Below are positions 24,180-32,943 of a stretch of DNA of 64,000 bases, one piece after another. Source of the stretch: Chitinophagaceae bacterium IBVUCB1 (GTDB lineage Bacteria; Bacteroidota; Bacteroidia; Chitinophagales; Chitinophagaceae). A model generated the notes under the pieces. It searched no databases. It worked only from the letters and a program-made list of their open reading frames with translations, and was not told the origin of the DNA. Made by a program: the position numbers and the translations under genes. The stretch is from assembly GCA_002127285.1 (NCBI GenBank), contig NFUW01000001.1, positions 756,057-820,056 on the forward strand. The letters run 5' to 3'. How positions within the stretch are numbered: the stretch's first letter is position 1; each line of letters opens with the position of its first letter.

Positions 24180-25103
24180 ATGTCTTTAATGATAGTAGGC
24201 TCTATGGCCTTTGATGCGCTTGAAACTCCGTTTGGCAAGGTTGACCGTATAATAGGCGGCTCTGCTACCTACGCAGCATGGGCAGCATCTAATTTTACAA
24301 AACCCATCAAGCAGGTATCTATTGTAGGTGGTGATTTTCCGCAGGAAGAGATGGATGCGCTGACTGCACGCGGTGTAGATATGGCAGGTGTAGAGGTGGT
24401 AAAAGATGGCAAAAGTTTCTTTTGGAGTGGTCGCTACCACATGGATATGAACACACGCGATACACTGGTAACAGAGTTGAATGTGTTGGGACAATTCAAC
24501 CCGCAACTGCCCGATAGCTATCAGGACTGCGAGTTTCTGATGCTGGGCAACTTGGCACCTGCCGTGCAGATAAGTGTTATCAACCAACTGAAAAACCGCC
24601 CTAAGCTCATCATCATGGATACGATGAACTTCTGGATGGAGATAGCACTGGACGAATTGAAGCAGGCTATCAGTATGGTAGATGTACTGATGGTAAACGA
24701 TAGTGAGGCTCGTCAACTGAGTGGTGAATACTCTTTGGTAAAAGCTGCCAATAAAATACAGGCAATGGGGCCAAAGTTCCTCATCATAAAGAAAGGAGAG
24801 CATGGTGCGTTGCTGTTTCATGGCAAGCAAGTGTTCTTTGCACCCGCATTGCCGCTTGAGGAAGTGTTTGACCCAACGGGCGCAGGAGATACATTTGCAG
24901 GTGGCTTTATAGGCCACATTGCACGCACCAAAGACATCTCTTTCGAGAATATGAAGACGGGCATCATCGTAGGCTCTGCTATGGCTTCTTTTTGTGTTGA
25001 GAAATTTGGTCCTAACAGGCTGAAAGAACTGACAATGGAAGAAATAGAAGCACGTATTGACGAGTTTGTTGAGTTGGTGAACTTTGAGATAAATATAAAC
25101 TAA
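24180..25103 (+). CDS. PfkB family sugar/nucleoside kinase
   Basis: A 307-residue ribokinase-family protein. The N-terminal glycine motif is 'RIIGGSATYAAWAASNF' (about 24-40). The C-terminal PfkB signature is 'VFDPTGAGDTFAGGFIGHIA' (about 230-250), with the catalytic base Asp in 'GAGD'. 'FLMLGNLAPAVQ' and 'VLMVNDSEARQLSGE' are typical of the ATP-lid region. The substrate could be ribose, adenosine or a fructose derivative; neighbours do not help. Good promoter and a strong terminator make it a single-gene unit. Confidence 0.9.
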   Translation: MSLMIVGSMAFDALETPFGKVDRIIGGSATYAAWAASNFTKPIKQVSIVGGDFPQEEMDALTARGVDMAGVEVVKDGKSFFWSGRYHMDMNTRDTLVTELNVLGQFNPQLPDSYQDCEFLMLGNLAPAVQISVINQLKNRPKLIIMDTMNFWMEIALDELKQAISMVDVLMVNDSEARQLSGEYSLVKAANKIQAMGPKFLIIKKGEHGALLFHGKQVFFAPALPLEEVFDPTGAGDTFAGGFIGHIARTKDISFENMKTGIIVGSAMASFCVEKFGPNRLKELTMEEIEARIDEFVELVNFEININ

Positions 25104-25145
25104 CCTGGATTAATAGGATTTGGGGATTAGCCTTGATAGTTATTG

Positions 25146-25174
25146 AACGGATGCTATGATGCATCCGTTTTTTA
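25146..25174 (+). terminator. Terminator of PfkB kinase gene
   Basis: Hairpin AACGGATGC / GCATCCGTT with loop TATGAT, followed by T5. It lies between the convergent kinase and recJ genes. Confidence 0.88.
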
Positions 25175-25211
25175 TTATCCTGAAAATCCTTTAATCCAGC
25201 TAATCCTGGTT

Positions 25212-26912
25212 CTACCTAATATCCACCACTTTTATTTGCAGCTTGGTAGTACCGTTAAATTCGTTTTCGTCTATGGTATATACCATATCAAATGCACCAC
25301 GCTGTACGATGTGCATTTTGTCTGCCATATTAAAACCGATACCGTCTATTATAACACCTTTGTGCTGATGCACTACAAATTTGATGTGTTGTTCCTTTAC
25401 AATGCGGCTATAACCCTGATAATCGTAAACACGCTTGGTGATAAATACGGGACGCAGGTTGGTAGGACCAAAAGGCTCGAACTGTTTGATGATATTATAA
25501 AACGCGGGCTTGATGTCTGACAATAATATCTCCGCATCAATTTCTATTTCGGGTATCAGCAATTCGGGGGGTATGGATTTTGAAACTACTTCCTCAAACT
25601 TAGCTACAAACTCATTTACATTATCGGGGTGCATCGTCATACCTGCAGCATAGAAGTGGCCGCCATAATTCTCAAGCAAATCGCGACAGGCATGTATAGC
25701 TTCATACACATTAAAGCCACTAACGGAGCGAGCAGAACCTGTTACTTTATCGTTCGATTTGGTAAGCACTATTGTAGGGCGATAGTAATAGTCTATCAGC
25801 CGCGATGCAACGATGCCAACCACTCCCTTATGCCAATGCTCGCGATACAATACGGTAGATTTGCGAGCCGTCATCGCATCATCGCCCTGTATCATAGATA
25901 GTGCCTCTTCGGTAATGCTTTTATCTACTTCCTTGCGGTCTGTATTGTCAGATTGCAGGGCATCTGCCAGTGCATGTATTTTTTCGGGGTCGGGCTCTAT
26001 AAATAGTTCTACCGCTTTGCGCGCATCGTCCATACGCCCTGCTGCATTTACGCGCGGGCCTATTACAAATACAAGGTCGGCTACAGACAGGGTGCGCGTT
26101 ACACCTGCCATCTCTTTCAATACTTTGATGCCGAGTGATGGGTTTTCGTTTACTTTCTTTACACCATAATATGCCAGTACACGGTTCTCCCCATCTATCG
26201 GTACAATATCTGCCGCAATGCTTGTAGCTACAAGGTCGAGGTATTGAAATACTTCTTCATCGGGCAACTGCCAACGTTGTGCCAACGCGCTTATCAGTTT
26301 GAAGCCAATACCACAACCGCTTAACTCTTTGTATGGATACGGGCAATCCGTTTGCTTTGGGTTTAGTATTGCCAATGCAGGTGGCAAGGCATCATCAGGT
26401 GTGTGGTGGTCGCACACAATTACATCTATGCCTAATGATTGCGCGTAGGCAATCAGTTCTACCGACTTGATGCCACAATCGAGTGTAATTAATAATGTAA
26501 AGCCATTGGCATGTGCATAATCAATGCCCTCTTTCGATACGCCATAACCCTCGCGATAGCGATGTGGTATATAATATTCAAGCTGCCCTTTATATTGCTT
26601 GCGCAGAAAAGAATAAACAACCGCCACCGATGTAGTACCATCCACATCATAATCGCCATATATCAGCACACGCTCGTTCCATTCTATCGCCTCGCTGATT
26701 CGCTGCACAGCTTTATCCATCCCTTTCATCAGGTAGGGGTCGTGCAGATGCAATAGCTCGGGGCGAAAAAATGTTTTTGAAGTATTGAAGTCTGTAATGC
26801 CACGCAATGCCAATACACGACACAAGGCGGGGTGTATGCTCAGTGCTTTATAAATGTTTTGGATGGTGTCCTGTTCGGCAGGCTTTAACGTCCAGCGCTT
26901 CTCAGGCTTCAT
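25212..26912 (-). CDS. recJ: Single-strand-specific exonuclease RecJ
   Basis: A 566-residue DHH-family 5'-3' exonuclease. The DHH domain has 'LIYGDYDVDGTTSVAVV' (motif I metal ligands), 'LLITLDCGIKSVELI' and 'VIVCDHHTPDDALPPA' (the DHH motif itself). The DHHA1 domain has 'RVNAAGRMDDARKAVEL' and 'GGHFYAAGMTM', and the C-terminal OB domain ends the protein. It degrades single-stranded DNA in RecF-pathway recombination and in mismatch and base-excision repair. Its start overlaps the end of the kmo gene by 11 bp, so the two are translated from one mRNA although their functions are unrelated. Confidence 0.95.
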   Translation of the reverse strand: MKPEKRWTLKPAEQDTIQNIYKALSIHPALCRVLALRGITDFNTSKTFFRPELLHLHDPYLMKGMDKAVQRISEAIEWNERVLIYGDYDVDGTTSVAVVYSFLRKQYKGQLEYYIPHRYREGYGVSKEGIDYAHANGFTLLITLDCGIKSVELIAYAQSLGIDVIVCDHHTPDDALPPALAILNPKQTDCPYPYKELSGCGIGFKLISALAQRWQLPDEEVFQYLDLVATSIAADIVPIDGENRVLAYYGVKKVNENPSLGIKVLKEMAGVTRTLSVADLVFVIGPRVNAAGRMDDARKAVELFIEPDPEKIHALADALQSDNTDRKEVDKSITEEALSMIQGDDAMTARKSTVLYREHWHKGVVGIVASRLIDYYYRPTIVLTKSNDKVTGSARSVSGFNVYEAIHACRDLLENYGGHFYAAGMTMHPDNVNEFVAKFEEVVSKSIPPELLIPEIEIDAEILLSDIKPAFYNIIKQFEPFGPTNLRPVFITKRVYDYQGYSRIVKEQHIKFVVHQHKGVIIDGIGFNMADKMHIVQRGAFDMVYTIDENEFNGTTKLQIKVVDIR

Positions 26913-28281
26913 GTCCGAAATCCAGTTGTTTTACTTCTTCATGATATTGGAGCATCCAGTTATCCAGCTTGCTGCAAAATGCAGTATCATTTACATTGGC
27001 AAAAAAATCGCCCTCGCTCATGATATTGCCCAGCAGCTTGTCTTGTGCTTTAATGCAACTCCATGCAGTATTGTATGGCGTGTGTGTAAAAGATACCATC
27101 TCATACACCGACACAAATTTTTCGGGGTAGCGTTTGCCCAGTTCTTTTTCTATTTTTTTGCGCTCAAGAAATGCAGGCTCTGCCACTTTATCGCGCATTT
27201 CTATAAAGTTCATCAATGCCAGTTCTAATACCGCATCGCCGTTGGGTTTGCGCTTTTGGTCGTATTGATTCAGTATTGTAGCCCAATCATCACCGTGCTT
27301 ATCTATCAGCGATGCCAGTATGGTGCAATCTTCAAAACCCGCGTTCATGCCCTGCCCGTAAAATGGTACGATAGCATGTGCCGCATCACCTATCAACGCG
27401 CTCTTGTCTTTATAATGCCATGGTGATATACGGATGGTAACGAGCGAAGAAGTAGGGTTTGCAAAAAAGTCTTCAATCAGTGTCGGCATCATCGGCACTG
27501 CATCGGGGAAGTGTTCTTTGAAAAATGCCGTTACATCGGCTTCTGTTTTCAGTTTTTCAAAAGATATATCCCCCTCAAATGGCAGAAATAAGGTGCAAGT
27601 AAATGTACCGTCTGTATTGGGCAACGCTATGAGCATAAAGTTTTTGCGTGGCCATATATGCAGCGCATTTTTCTCCATGCGCAGATTGCCGTTTTCGTCT
27701 GGTGGTATGCATAGCTCTTTGTAGCCATGCTCTATATAATGCTGCGTCAGGTTTGCCCTATCAAGAAATTGGTAGCCGTTGCGCAATGCAGAGAAAGCAC
27801 CGTCTGAACCAAAAAGCAAATCGGCATCTATTATAGTTTCTTTGCCATCCGCATCTTCCATATACACACGGTTATTGGGTACATCTACCCTATTGCACCG
27901 CTGGCCGAAGTGTATGGTAGCACCTACCTGCTCGGCGAGTGTCATTAACTTTTTATTCAATTCGCCGCGACTAACTGAGTAGATGGCTTCATTATTTTTT
28001 CCATAGGGCTGAAAAACACCCGTGCCATCGGGTTGGTGCATATACCTGCCCGGCATGGGTATGGCCAGTTCTTCAATATCTTTTCGCAAGCCTGCCATAT
28101 CCAATGCTTTCCATCCGCGCGCGCTCATAGCCAGATTGATGGACTTACCCGCGCTCATAGAAGCCTTGCGCATATCGGGGCGGCGTTCGTACACCGTTAC
28201 TTCGTAGCCGCGTTTGCGCAGCAATACAGCTAATAAAGAACCTACCAAACCTGCACCTAATATGGTAACTGAACGTGCCAT
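26902..28281 (-). CDS. kmo: Kynurenine 3-monooxygenase
   Basis: A 459-residue FAD-dependent aromatic hydroxylase. The N-terminal FAD-binding motif is 'TILGAGLVGSLLAVLLRKRG' (about residues 6-25). The KMO-specific 'MSAGKSINLAMSARGWKALD' follows at about 43-62. The second FAD motif is 'LIGDAAHAIVPFYGQGMNAG' and then 'EDC'. It hydroxylates L-kynurenine to 3-hydroxykynurenine with NADPH and O2, part of tryptophan degradation or bacterial quinolinate/NAD synthesis. Two hydrophobic C-terminal stretches seen in eukaryotic KMO are absent, as usual in bacteria. No kynureninase or dioxygenase gene is in the window. Confidence 0.93.
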   Translation of the reverse strand: MARSVTILGAGLVGSLLAVLLRKRGYEVTVYERRPDMRKASMSAGKSINLAMSARGWKALDMAGLRKDIEELAIPMPGRYMHQPDGTGVFQPYGKNNEAIYSVSRGELNKKLMTLAEQVGATIHFGQRCNRVDVPNNRVYMEDADGKETIIDADLLFGSDGAFSALRNGYQFLDRANLTQHYIEHGYKELCIPPDENGNLRMEKNALHIWPRKNFMLIALPNTDGTFTCTLFLPFEGDISFEKLKTEADVTAFFKEHFPDAVPMMPTLIEDFFANPTSSLVTIRISPWHYKDKSALIGDAAHAIVPFYGQGMNAGFEDCTILASLIDKHGDDWATILNQYDQKRKPNGDAVLELALMNFIEMRDKVAEPAFLERKKIEKELGKRYPEKFVSVYEMVSFTHTPYNTAWSCIKAQDKLLGNIMSEGDFFANVNDTAFCSKLDNWMLQYHEEVKQLDFGHEA

Positions 28282-28489
28282 GTATCTGTAATTATCGTTA
28301 GACGGGCAATTTACTCAAAATGGCAGAACAAGAGAAGAACCAATATCCGTATTGTACAATTCGTTTAATGATTGACGCTGTTGTGTATCTAAAAGCCTCT
28401 AAAAATCACATCCATACGTGTTAAATATTTTTATTGTAAAGATTTCTTAAAGCGTTATGCATTATTCTATAAAATGTAGTGGAAGTTCT

Positions 28490-28497
28490 TAGTTTTG
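28490..28497 (+). promoter_or_regulatory. -7 box of lepB promoter
   Basis: TAGTTTTG matches TAnnTTTG, 22 bp before the lepB ATG. The -33 element is not obvious. Confidence 0.5.
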
Positions 28498-28519
28498 TTG
28501 CCATTAATACACACACCTC

Positions 28520-29704
28520 ATGCGACTTGCATTCTGGAAAAAGAAAGACGAAAACAAAAAGAAAAAAGTATGGTGGAGAGAGTGGCTGGATGCACTCGTG
28601 TTTGCCGTTGTGGCAGCAACCATCATCCGTACTTTTCTGATAGAAGCCTATACCATCCCTACAGGCTCTATGGAAGGCAGTTTGCTGGTAAATGACTATT
28701 TGTTTGTAAGCAAGATGGCTTATGGTCCTCGTACACCCATGACACCTGTTGCAGTACCGCTGGTTCATAATACAATGCCGCTGTTTGGTGGCGAATCTTA
28801 TACAGATGCAGTACAATGGAAGTATCATCGTTGGCCTGGCTTTGGTAAAGTGCAGCGTTACGATGTGGTAGTATTCAACTTTCCGAATGGCGATACAGTG
28901 ATAGAAGAAGCACCTAATGAAGATTATTATCAGGCTTGCAGGGCAAAAGGCAGGGATGTGGTATTGGGTTCGTACAATATCATTACCCGCCCCATTGATA
29001 AAAAAGACAACTACATAAAACGCTGTATGGGCATACCGGGCGATAAGCTGCAGATTGTCAACGGTATTGTATATGTAAACGATAAACAGGCTAAAATATT
29101 CCCTCATTCAAAGATTTCTTATATCGTTCGCACAAATGGAAACTTGCTGGATGAAGAAGTGTTGGCAGATAATGGCATTGTTGCGCAGCAACAACAGGGC
29201 AGTGAATATTTATTGGAGATACCAAATGATAAAGTAGCATTTGTAAAACAATTGCCAGGTGTTGCACTTGTACAACCTTATGTAATACCCGCCGGCAGTA
29301 CGGTAGATGATGCATTTCCGCATGATGCTACCAACTTTAAATGGAACAGAGACAACTACGGACCGTTTACCGTACCAAAGAAAGGCGTAACAGTAACGCT
29401 GACACCGCAAAACATAGCCATGTATCGCCGACTTATATATAAATATGAAGGCAATAAACTGGAAGAACGGGATGGTAAATTCTTCATCAACGGACAGGAA
29501 ACGACCAGTTATACTTTTAAAATGGACTATTACTGGATGATGGGTGATAACCGCCACAATTCGCTCGATTCCCGCTATTGGGGTTTTGTACCCGAAGACC
29601 ATATTGTAGGCAAAGCATCGTTTGTGTGGCTTAGCCATAAAGAAAGCCTATTCAATCTGCGATGGAAACGACTGTTACATAGTGTCAGCTCATTGAGTAA
29701 ATAA
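28520..29704 (+). CDS. lepB: Signal peptidase I
   Basis: A 394-residue type I signal peptidase of the long Bacteroidota form. One N-terminal transmembrane helix (about 22-40) precedes the catalytic Ser50 in 'YTIPTGSMEGSLLVNDY' and Lys167 in 'NYIKRCMGIPGDKL'. The C-terminal signature 'MMGDNRHNSLDSRYWGFVP' is complete. An insert between residues about 180 and 320 accounts for the extra length. It cleaves Sec signal peptides on the outer face of the inner membrane. It is a single gene with its own promoter and a strong terminator. Confidence 0.95.
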   Translation: MRLAFWKKKDENKKKKVWWREWLDALVFAVVAATIIRTFLIEAYTIPTGSMEGSLLVNDYLFVSKMAYGPRTPMTPVAVPLVHNTMPLFGGESYTDAVQWKYHRWPGFGKVQRYDVVVFNFPNGDTVIEEAPNEDYYQACRAKGRDVVLGSYNIITRPIDKKDNYIKRCMGIPGDKLQIVNGIVYVNDKQAKIFPHSKISYIVRTNGNLLDEEVLADNGIVAQQQQGSEYLLEIPNDKVAFVKQLPGVALVQPYVIPAGSTVDDAFPHDATNFKWNRDNYGPFTVPKKGVTVTLTPQNIAMYRRLIYKYEGNKLEERDGKFFINGQETTSYTFKMDYYWMMGDNRHNSLDSRYWGFVPEDHIVGKASFVWLSHKESLFNLRWKRLLHSVSSLSK

Positions 29705-29710
29705 CTAACT

Positions 29711-29741
29711 TAGCCCCTGCAATCCGCAGGGGCTATTTTTT
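29711..29741 (+). terminator. Terminator of lepB
   Basis: Hairpin TAGCCCCTGC / GCAGGGGCTA with loop AATCC, followed by T6. The T tract ends only 7 bp before the ATG of the cytochrome gene, which leaves no room for a promoter in between. Confidence 0.9.
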
Positions 29742-29748
29742 ATACAAT

Positions 29749-30129
29749 ATGAAACCAAAGATATTATTCATTACAAGTACCATCATCTTAGCATCGTGTG
29801 GTGGCAGCGACGAACAAACAACACAAAAAGCTAACCATCCCGGCATGAGCAAGGGGAAAGCCATATTTGTAGCCAACTGCATGCAGTGCCACAAGATGAA
29901 CGATAAATCAATTGGCCCTGCATTGGCCGGCAGTATGCAACGGTGGAATAATGATACGAGCCGTATGGCTAAATTCATCCGTAACTCGCAAGAGAGTATA
30001 TCGCTGGGAGATGCCCGCGCCAAACAGGTATATGAAGAAAATAATAAAAGCCCTATGCCACCCATGCCCCACCTGACGGATAACGACATCAATGAATTGA
30101 TAGACTATATAAATAAAGGCGTAGAATAA
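29749..30129 (+). CDS. Class I cytochrome c lipoprotein
   Basis: A 126-residue protein with a lipoprotein signal ending at 'LASC' (Cys17) and a 'GGSDEQTTQKANHPG' linker. The heme-binding site is 'ANCMQCHKMND' (CMQCH, about 43-47). The sixth ligand is a Met in 'KSPMPPMPHLTDNDINELI'. It should be an electron-carrier cytochrome anchored in the periplasm. The preceding lepB terminator ends 7 bp before its start, so it depends on read-through or on a promoter inside lepB. Its last codons form part of the following terminator, which is duplicated further downstream. Confidence 0.9.
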   Translation: MKPKILFITSTIILASCGGSDEQTTQKANHPGMSKGKAIFVANCMQCHKMNDKSIGPALAGSMQRWNNDTSRMAKFIRNSQESISLGDARAKQVYEENNKSPMPPMPHLTDNDINELIDYINKGVE

Positions 30130-30140
30130 TCTACGCCTTT
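30115..30140. terminator. Terminator, first copy of 26-bp palindromic direct repeat
   Basis: A perfect hairpin AAAGGCGTAGA / TCTACGCCTTT with loop ATAA. It includes the last codons and stop of the cytochrome c gene. An identical 26-bp sequence lies at 30831-30856 on the other side of the HepT-MntA cassette. Confidence 0.9.
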
Positions 30141-30141
30141 G

Positions 30142-30489
30142 TTATTTATCGTTTATTTCTTTTAGTAGTTCATCTATCTGGAATTGTAATTCAGGCAGCT
30201 TGTTTTCAATTACGTCCCATACAATTTCGTAATCAACCCCGAAGTAGTCATGTATTAATTTATCTCTTGTTCCCGCCATCTTCTTCCACTCAATATGCGG
30301 ATGCTGAGCTTTGAAATCAGCATTTAGTTTTTTCGTTGCCTCGCCAATTATTTCCAAACTCCTGACAACAGCACGAGATAATATTTCGTCGTTGAAAACG
30401 ACATCTTCGCTTTTATTATTTGTTGCATTGAGTACAAAGTCAACCTCAGTTTTAATATGCATCAGCAAATCAATATCAGAGATTAACAT
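30142..30489 (-). CDS. hepT: HEPN toxin HepT (DUF86)
   Basis: A 115-residue HEPN-domain protein. The catalytic motif RX4HXY is complete in 'GTRDKLIHDYFGVDYEIVW' with Arg75, His80 and Tyr82. 'RAVVRSLEIIGEATKKL' (about 39-55) is the usual second helix. HepT toxins are RNases or tRNA-targeting proteins that are silenced when the partner MntA attaches AMP units to the Tyr of this motif. It overlaps the mntA gene by 14 bp and is translated after it. Its stop lies 2 bp from the first copy of the duplicated terminator. Confidence 0.93.
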   Translation of the reverse strand: MLISDIDLLMHIKTEVDFVLNATNNKSEDVVFNDEILSRAVVRSLEIIGEATKKLNADFKAQHPHIEWKKMAGTRDKLIHDYFGVDYEIVWDVIENKLPELQFQIDELLKEINDK

Positions 30490-30790
30490 TTTCTACCTCA
30501 TTTAATATGTGCTTACCGATATAAGGGCTAAGGGCACTATGTGTTACCAACTCTACCTTTCTACCGAATATGTTTTCTAAATAAAATGATAGGTTCATAA
30601 AATTATCAAAGGTCTTTTTGCCTTTTTCAAAATCAACAAGTAAATCAATATCGCTGTCGTTATCAATCCTATTATCTCTGACAAATGAGCCAAACAAGCC
30701 TAATTGCCTCACTCCATAAGACTTGATACTGTCTTTATGTAAATGAAGCAAGGCTATCAAAGAGGCTTTATTGTCAACGGCCAATCGCAT
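30476..30790 (-). CDS. mntA: MntA-type nucleotidyltransferase antitoxin
   Basis: A 104-residue minimal nucleotidyltransferase. The active site 'GLFGSFVRDNRIDNDSDIDLLVDF' has the GSX10DXD pattern with Gly34, Ser35, Asp47 and Asp49. It acts as antitoxin by AMPylating the Tyr of HepT (type VII toxin-antitoxin). It precedes hepT and overlaps it by 14 bp. The pair sits as a cassette between two identical terminators. Confidence 0.92.
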   Translation of the reverse strand: MRLAVDNKASLIALLHLHKDSIKSYGVRQLGLFGSFVRDNRIDNDSDIDLLVDFEKGKKTFDNFMNLSFYLENIFGRKVELVTHSALSPYIGKHILNEVENVNL

Positions 30791-30830
30791 ACAACAAATT
30801 TATATTAAATACCTGATATTGAAGCATAAC

Positions 30831-30856
30831 AAAGGCGTAGAATAATCTACGCCTTT
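30831..30856. terminator. Terminator, second copy of 26-bp palindromic direct repeat
   Basis: Base-for-base identical to 30115-30140, including the sequence that encodes the cytochrome c C-terminus 'KGVE' and its stop. On the complement it serves as terminator of the kbl gene, which ends 23 bp away. Confidence 0.9.
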
Positions 30857-30879
30857 TGCTTTTAATATTTTAGGAGTAT

Positions 30880-32070
30880 CTATTTAATCACCCCCAACTC
30901 CTTGCCTACTTTAGTAAAAGCTGCGATGGCTTTATCCAGATGCTCGCGGCTATGTGCGGCTGATATTTGTACACGTATGCGGTCTTTGCCTTTTGGTACT
31001 ACGGGGTAGAAGAACCCGATTACGTAAATGCCTTCTTCCAGCATACGGGCTGCAAATTTTTGTGCCAGCACGGGGTCGTACAGCATTACGGGGCATATTG
31101 GGTGTGTACCGGGTTTTATGTCGAAACCGGCTGCAGTCATTTTTTCGCGGAAGTACATGGTGTTTTCTTCCAGCTTGTCGCGCAGGGTGGTTGTTTCGCT
31201 TAGCATATCCAGTACGGCGATGGATGCGCCTACTACCGCAGGTGCTACCGTGTTGCTGAACAAGTAAGGGCGGCTGCGTTGGCGCAGTATATCAACTATT
31301 TCTTTTTTACCACTTGTAAAGCCACCCGATGCGCCACCCAATGCTTTGCCCAAAGTGCCTGTTATAATATCTATCCTGTCCATCACACCACAAAGCTCGT
31401 GTACCCCACGCCCTGTTTTACCCATAAAGCCCGATGAATGGCTTTCATCTATCATGATGATGGCATCGTACTTATCGGCGAGGTCGCAAATTTTATCAAG
31501 CTGCGCTATAGTGCCATCCATTGAAAAAACCGAGTCGGTTACAATCATGCGTGTACGTGCGCCTGCAAATGCCTGCAATTGTGCTTCAAGGTCTGCCATA
31601 TCATTGTGCTTGTACCTTGCACGTTGCGCTTTACACAAACGCACACCATCTATGATAGAAGCATGGTTTAGCTCGTCTGATATAATTACGTCCTGATCTC
31701 CCAACAATGGCTCGAAAACACCACCATTGGCATCAAAACAAGCAACATATAATATGGTATCTTCCATACCCAGAAACTTAGACAGCTTCGCTTCCAGTTC
31801 TTTATGTATATCCTGCGTGCCGCAGATGAAGCGTACCGAGCTCATGCCATAGCCACGCTCATCAATCGTTTTATGTGCCGCTTCTATCACTTTGGGATGA
31901 GAAGAAAGACCGAGATAGTTATTAGCGCAAAAGTTGAGTACTTGCTTACCGTTAACGGTAATTTCCGCACCTTGTTCGGATGCTATAAAGCGTTCGTTTT
32001 TGAACAAGCCTGCATCTTGTATTTCTTGCAGTTCTTTTTGTATGCGTGTGTAAAAAGAAGGACTGGACAT
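30880..32070 (-). CDS. kbl: Glycine C-acetyltransferase
   Basis: A 396-residue PLP enzyme of the alpha-oxoamine synthase family. The PLP Lys is Lys242 in '[15 protein letters not shown]'. The Asp/His pair of the cofactor site lies in '[19 protein letters not shown]' (Asp208, His211). Length and the end '[19 protein letters not shown]' match Kbl (2-amino-3-ketobutyrate CoA ligase), which splits 2-amino-3-oxobutyrate into glycine and acetyl-CoA in threonine degradation. The partner threonine dehydrogenase is not in the window. BioF or serine palmitoyltransferase are less likely relatives. Confidence 0.92.
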   Translation of the reverse strand: MSSPSFYTRIQKELQEIQDAGLFKNERFIASEQGAEITVNGKQVLNFCANNYLGLSSHPKVIEAAHKTIDERGYGMSSVRFICGTQDIHKELEAKLSKFLGMEDTILYVACFDANGGVFEPLLGDQDVIISDELNHASIIDGVRLCKAQRARYKHNDMADLEAQLQAFAGARTRMIVTDSVFSMDGTIAQLDKICDLADKYDAIIMIDESHSSGFMGKTGRGVHELCGVMDRIDIITGTLGKALGGASGGFTSGKKEIVDILRQRSRPYLFSNTVAPAVVGASIAVLDMLSETTTLRDKLEENTMYFREKMTAAGFDIKPGTHPICPVMLYDPVLAQKFAARMLEEGIYVIGFFYPVVPKGKDRIRVQISAAHSREHLDKAIAAFTKVGKELGVIK

Positions 32071-32217
32071 TGGTTATTGCTATTTAGATGGCGAAAATAA
32101 TTAATAATGCCTCAATAGCCCAACACTGTAGCAGTTTGCGTTGTTATTTTCTTAAAGTATTGTCAAATAGGGCTCTGCGGCTATGTTATAGCCTGTGGCT
32201 CATTACCTTTACAATCG

Positions 32218-32943
32218 GTGAGGCAATTTTTATTTATATATATATTACTTATTTGCAGTAACGTACAGGCGCAATACATTTCGGGCGTGGTAACGGAAGG
32301 GCAAACAGGCAAACCATTGTATCCCGTCAGCGTTATAAATGTAAGTACTCAACAAACTGTATATACCAACCAAACGGGTGCTTTTACCATACCTGCCAAT
32401 GAAGGGCATCAACTTGTATTCAGCATGGTGGGCTATGCAGAGCAGCGCAAATATATCAGTGCCGAATTGATGCAAAATGGTATAAAAATAGCGTTGCCTG
32501 TAAAACGGTTTGAACTGGAAGAATTTGTACTGCGACCAAAATATACACCCTACCAGCTAGACTCTATCAGGCGGCGTTCTACTTACAAACGTGCATTGGC
32601 TTGGGAGCGTAGCAACTCTATTATGAGCCCGGTATCATTTATTGCAGACAGAATTTCCAAGAAAAGCAGAACAAGGCTTGCTTTTCAGCGCAACTTTGTG
32701 AAATGGGAAAGTGAGCGGTTTATTGATACACGCTATACCCCAGAATTGGTTAGCTCGCTAACAGGGCTTACGGGCGACAGCCTTGGCCATTTTATGAATG
32801 CATACCCGATGGAGTATGACTATGCGCGCAACGCTACTGAGTTGGAGTTGAAAATGTGGATACGCCATCATTACAGATTGTGGATGAAAAACCCTGTCAT
32901 ACATCTTACAGACAGCCTGAACCAAACAAAACCATTAGAATGA
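32218..32943 (+). CDS. Secreted carboxypeptidase-regulatory-like domain protein
   Basis: A 241-residue protein starting with GTG and a signal peptide ('MRQFLFIYILLICSNVQAQ'). Residues 21-95 form a CarboxypepD_reg-like beta-sandwich: 'ISGVVTEGQTGKPLYPVSVI', 'TNQTGAFTIPANEGHQLVFS' and 'MVGYAEQRKYI'. The rest is helical and ends with the block 'MEYDYARNATELELKMWIRH' followed by HYRLW. The next gene has the same layout and a very similar block, so the two are tandem paralogues. The stop overlaps the next start (ATGA). Function unknown; probably periplasmic or surface exposed. Confidence 0.82.
   Translation: MRQFLFIYILLICSNVQAQYISGVVTEGQTGKPLYPVSVINVSTQQTVYTNQTGAFTIPANEGHQLVFSMVGYAEQRKYISAELMQNGIKIALPVKRFELEEFVLRPKYTPYQLDSIRRRSTYKRALAWERSNSIMSPVSFIADRISKKSRTRLAFQRNFVKWESERFIDTRYTPELVSSLTGLTGDSLGHFMNAYPMEYDYARNATELELKMWIRHHYRLWMKNPVIHLTDSLNQTKPLE

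Noticed and set aside
24186-24917. 243-codon ORF on the minus strand
   Set aside because: Antisense to the PfkB kinase, with no recognisable domain and a His/Cys/Tyr-rich composition typical of shadow frames.
28421-29107. 228-codon ORF on the minus strand
   Set aside because: Antisense to lepB; the lepB catalytic motifs are intact and the product of this frame has no motif.
30115-30856. Insertion sequence bounded by inverted repeats
   Set aside because: The flanks are direct copies of a palindromic terminator and the interior codes only for a toxin-antitoxin pair; there is no transposase or integrase.
32179-32193. Short inverted repeat GGCTAT-GTT-ATAGCC upstream of the paralogue pair
   Set aside because: Only six base pairs, no T tract and no clear relation to a promoter; it could be chance.
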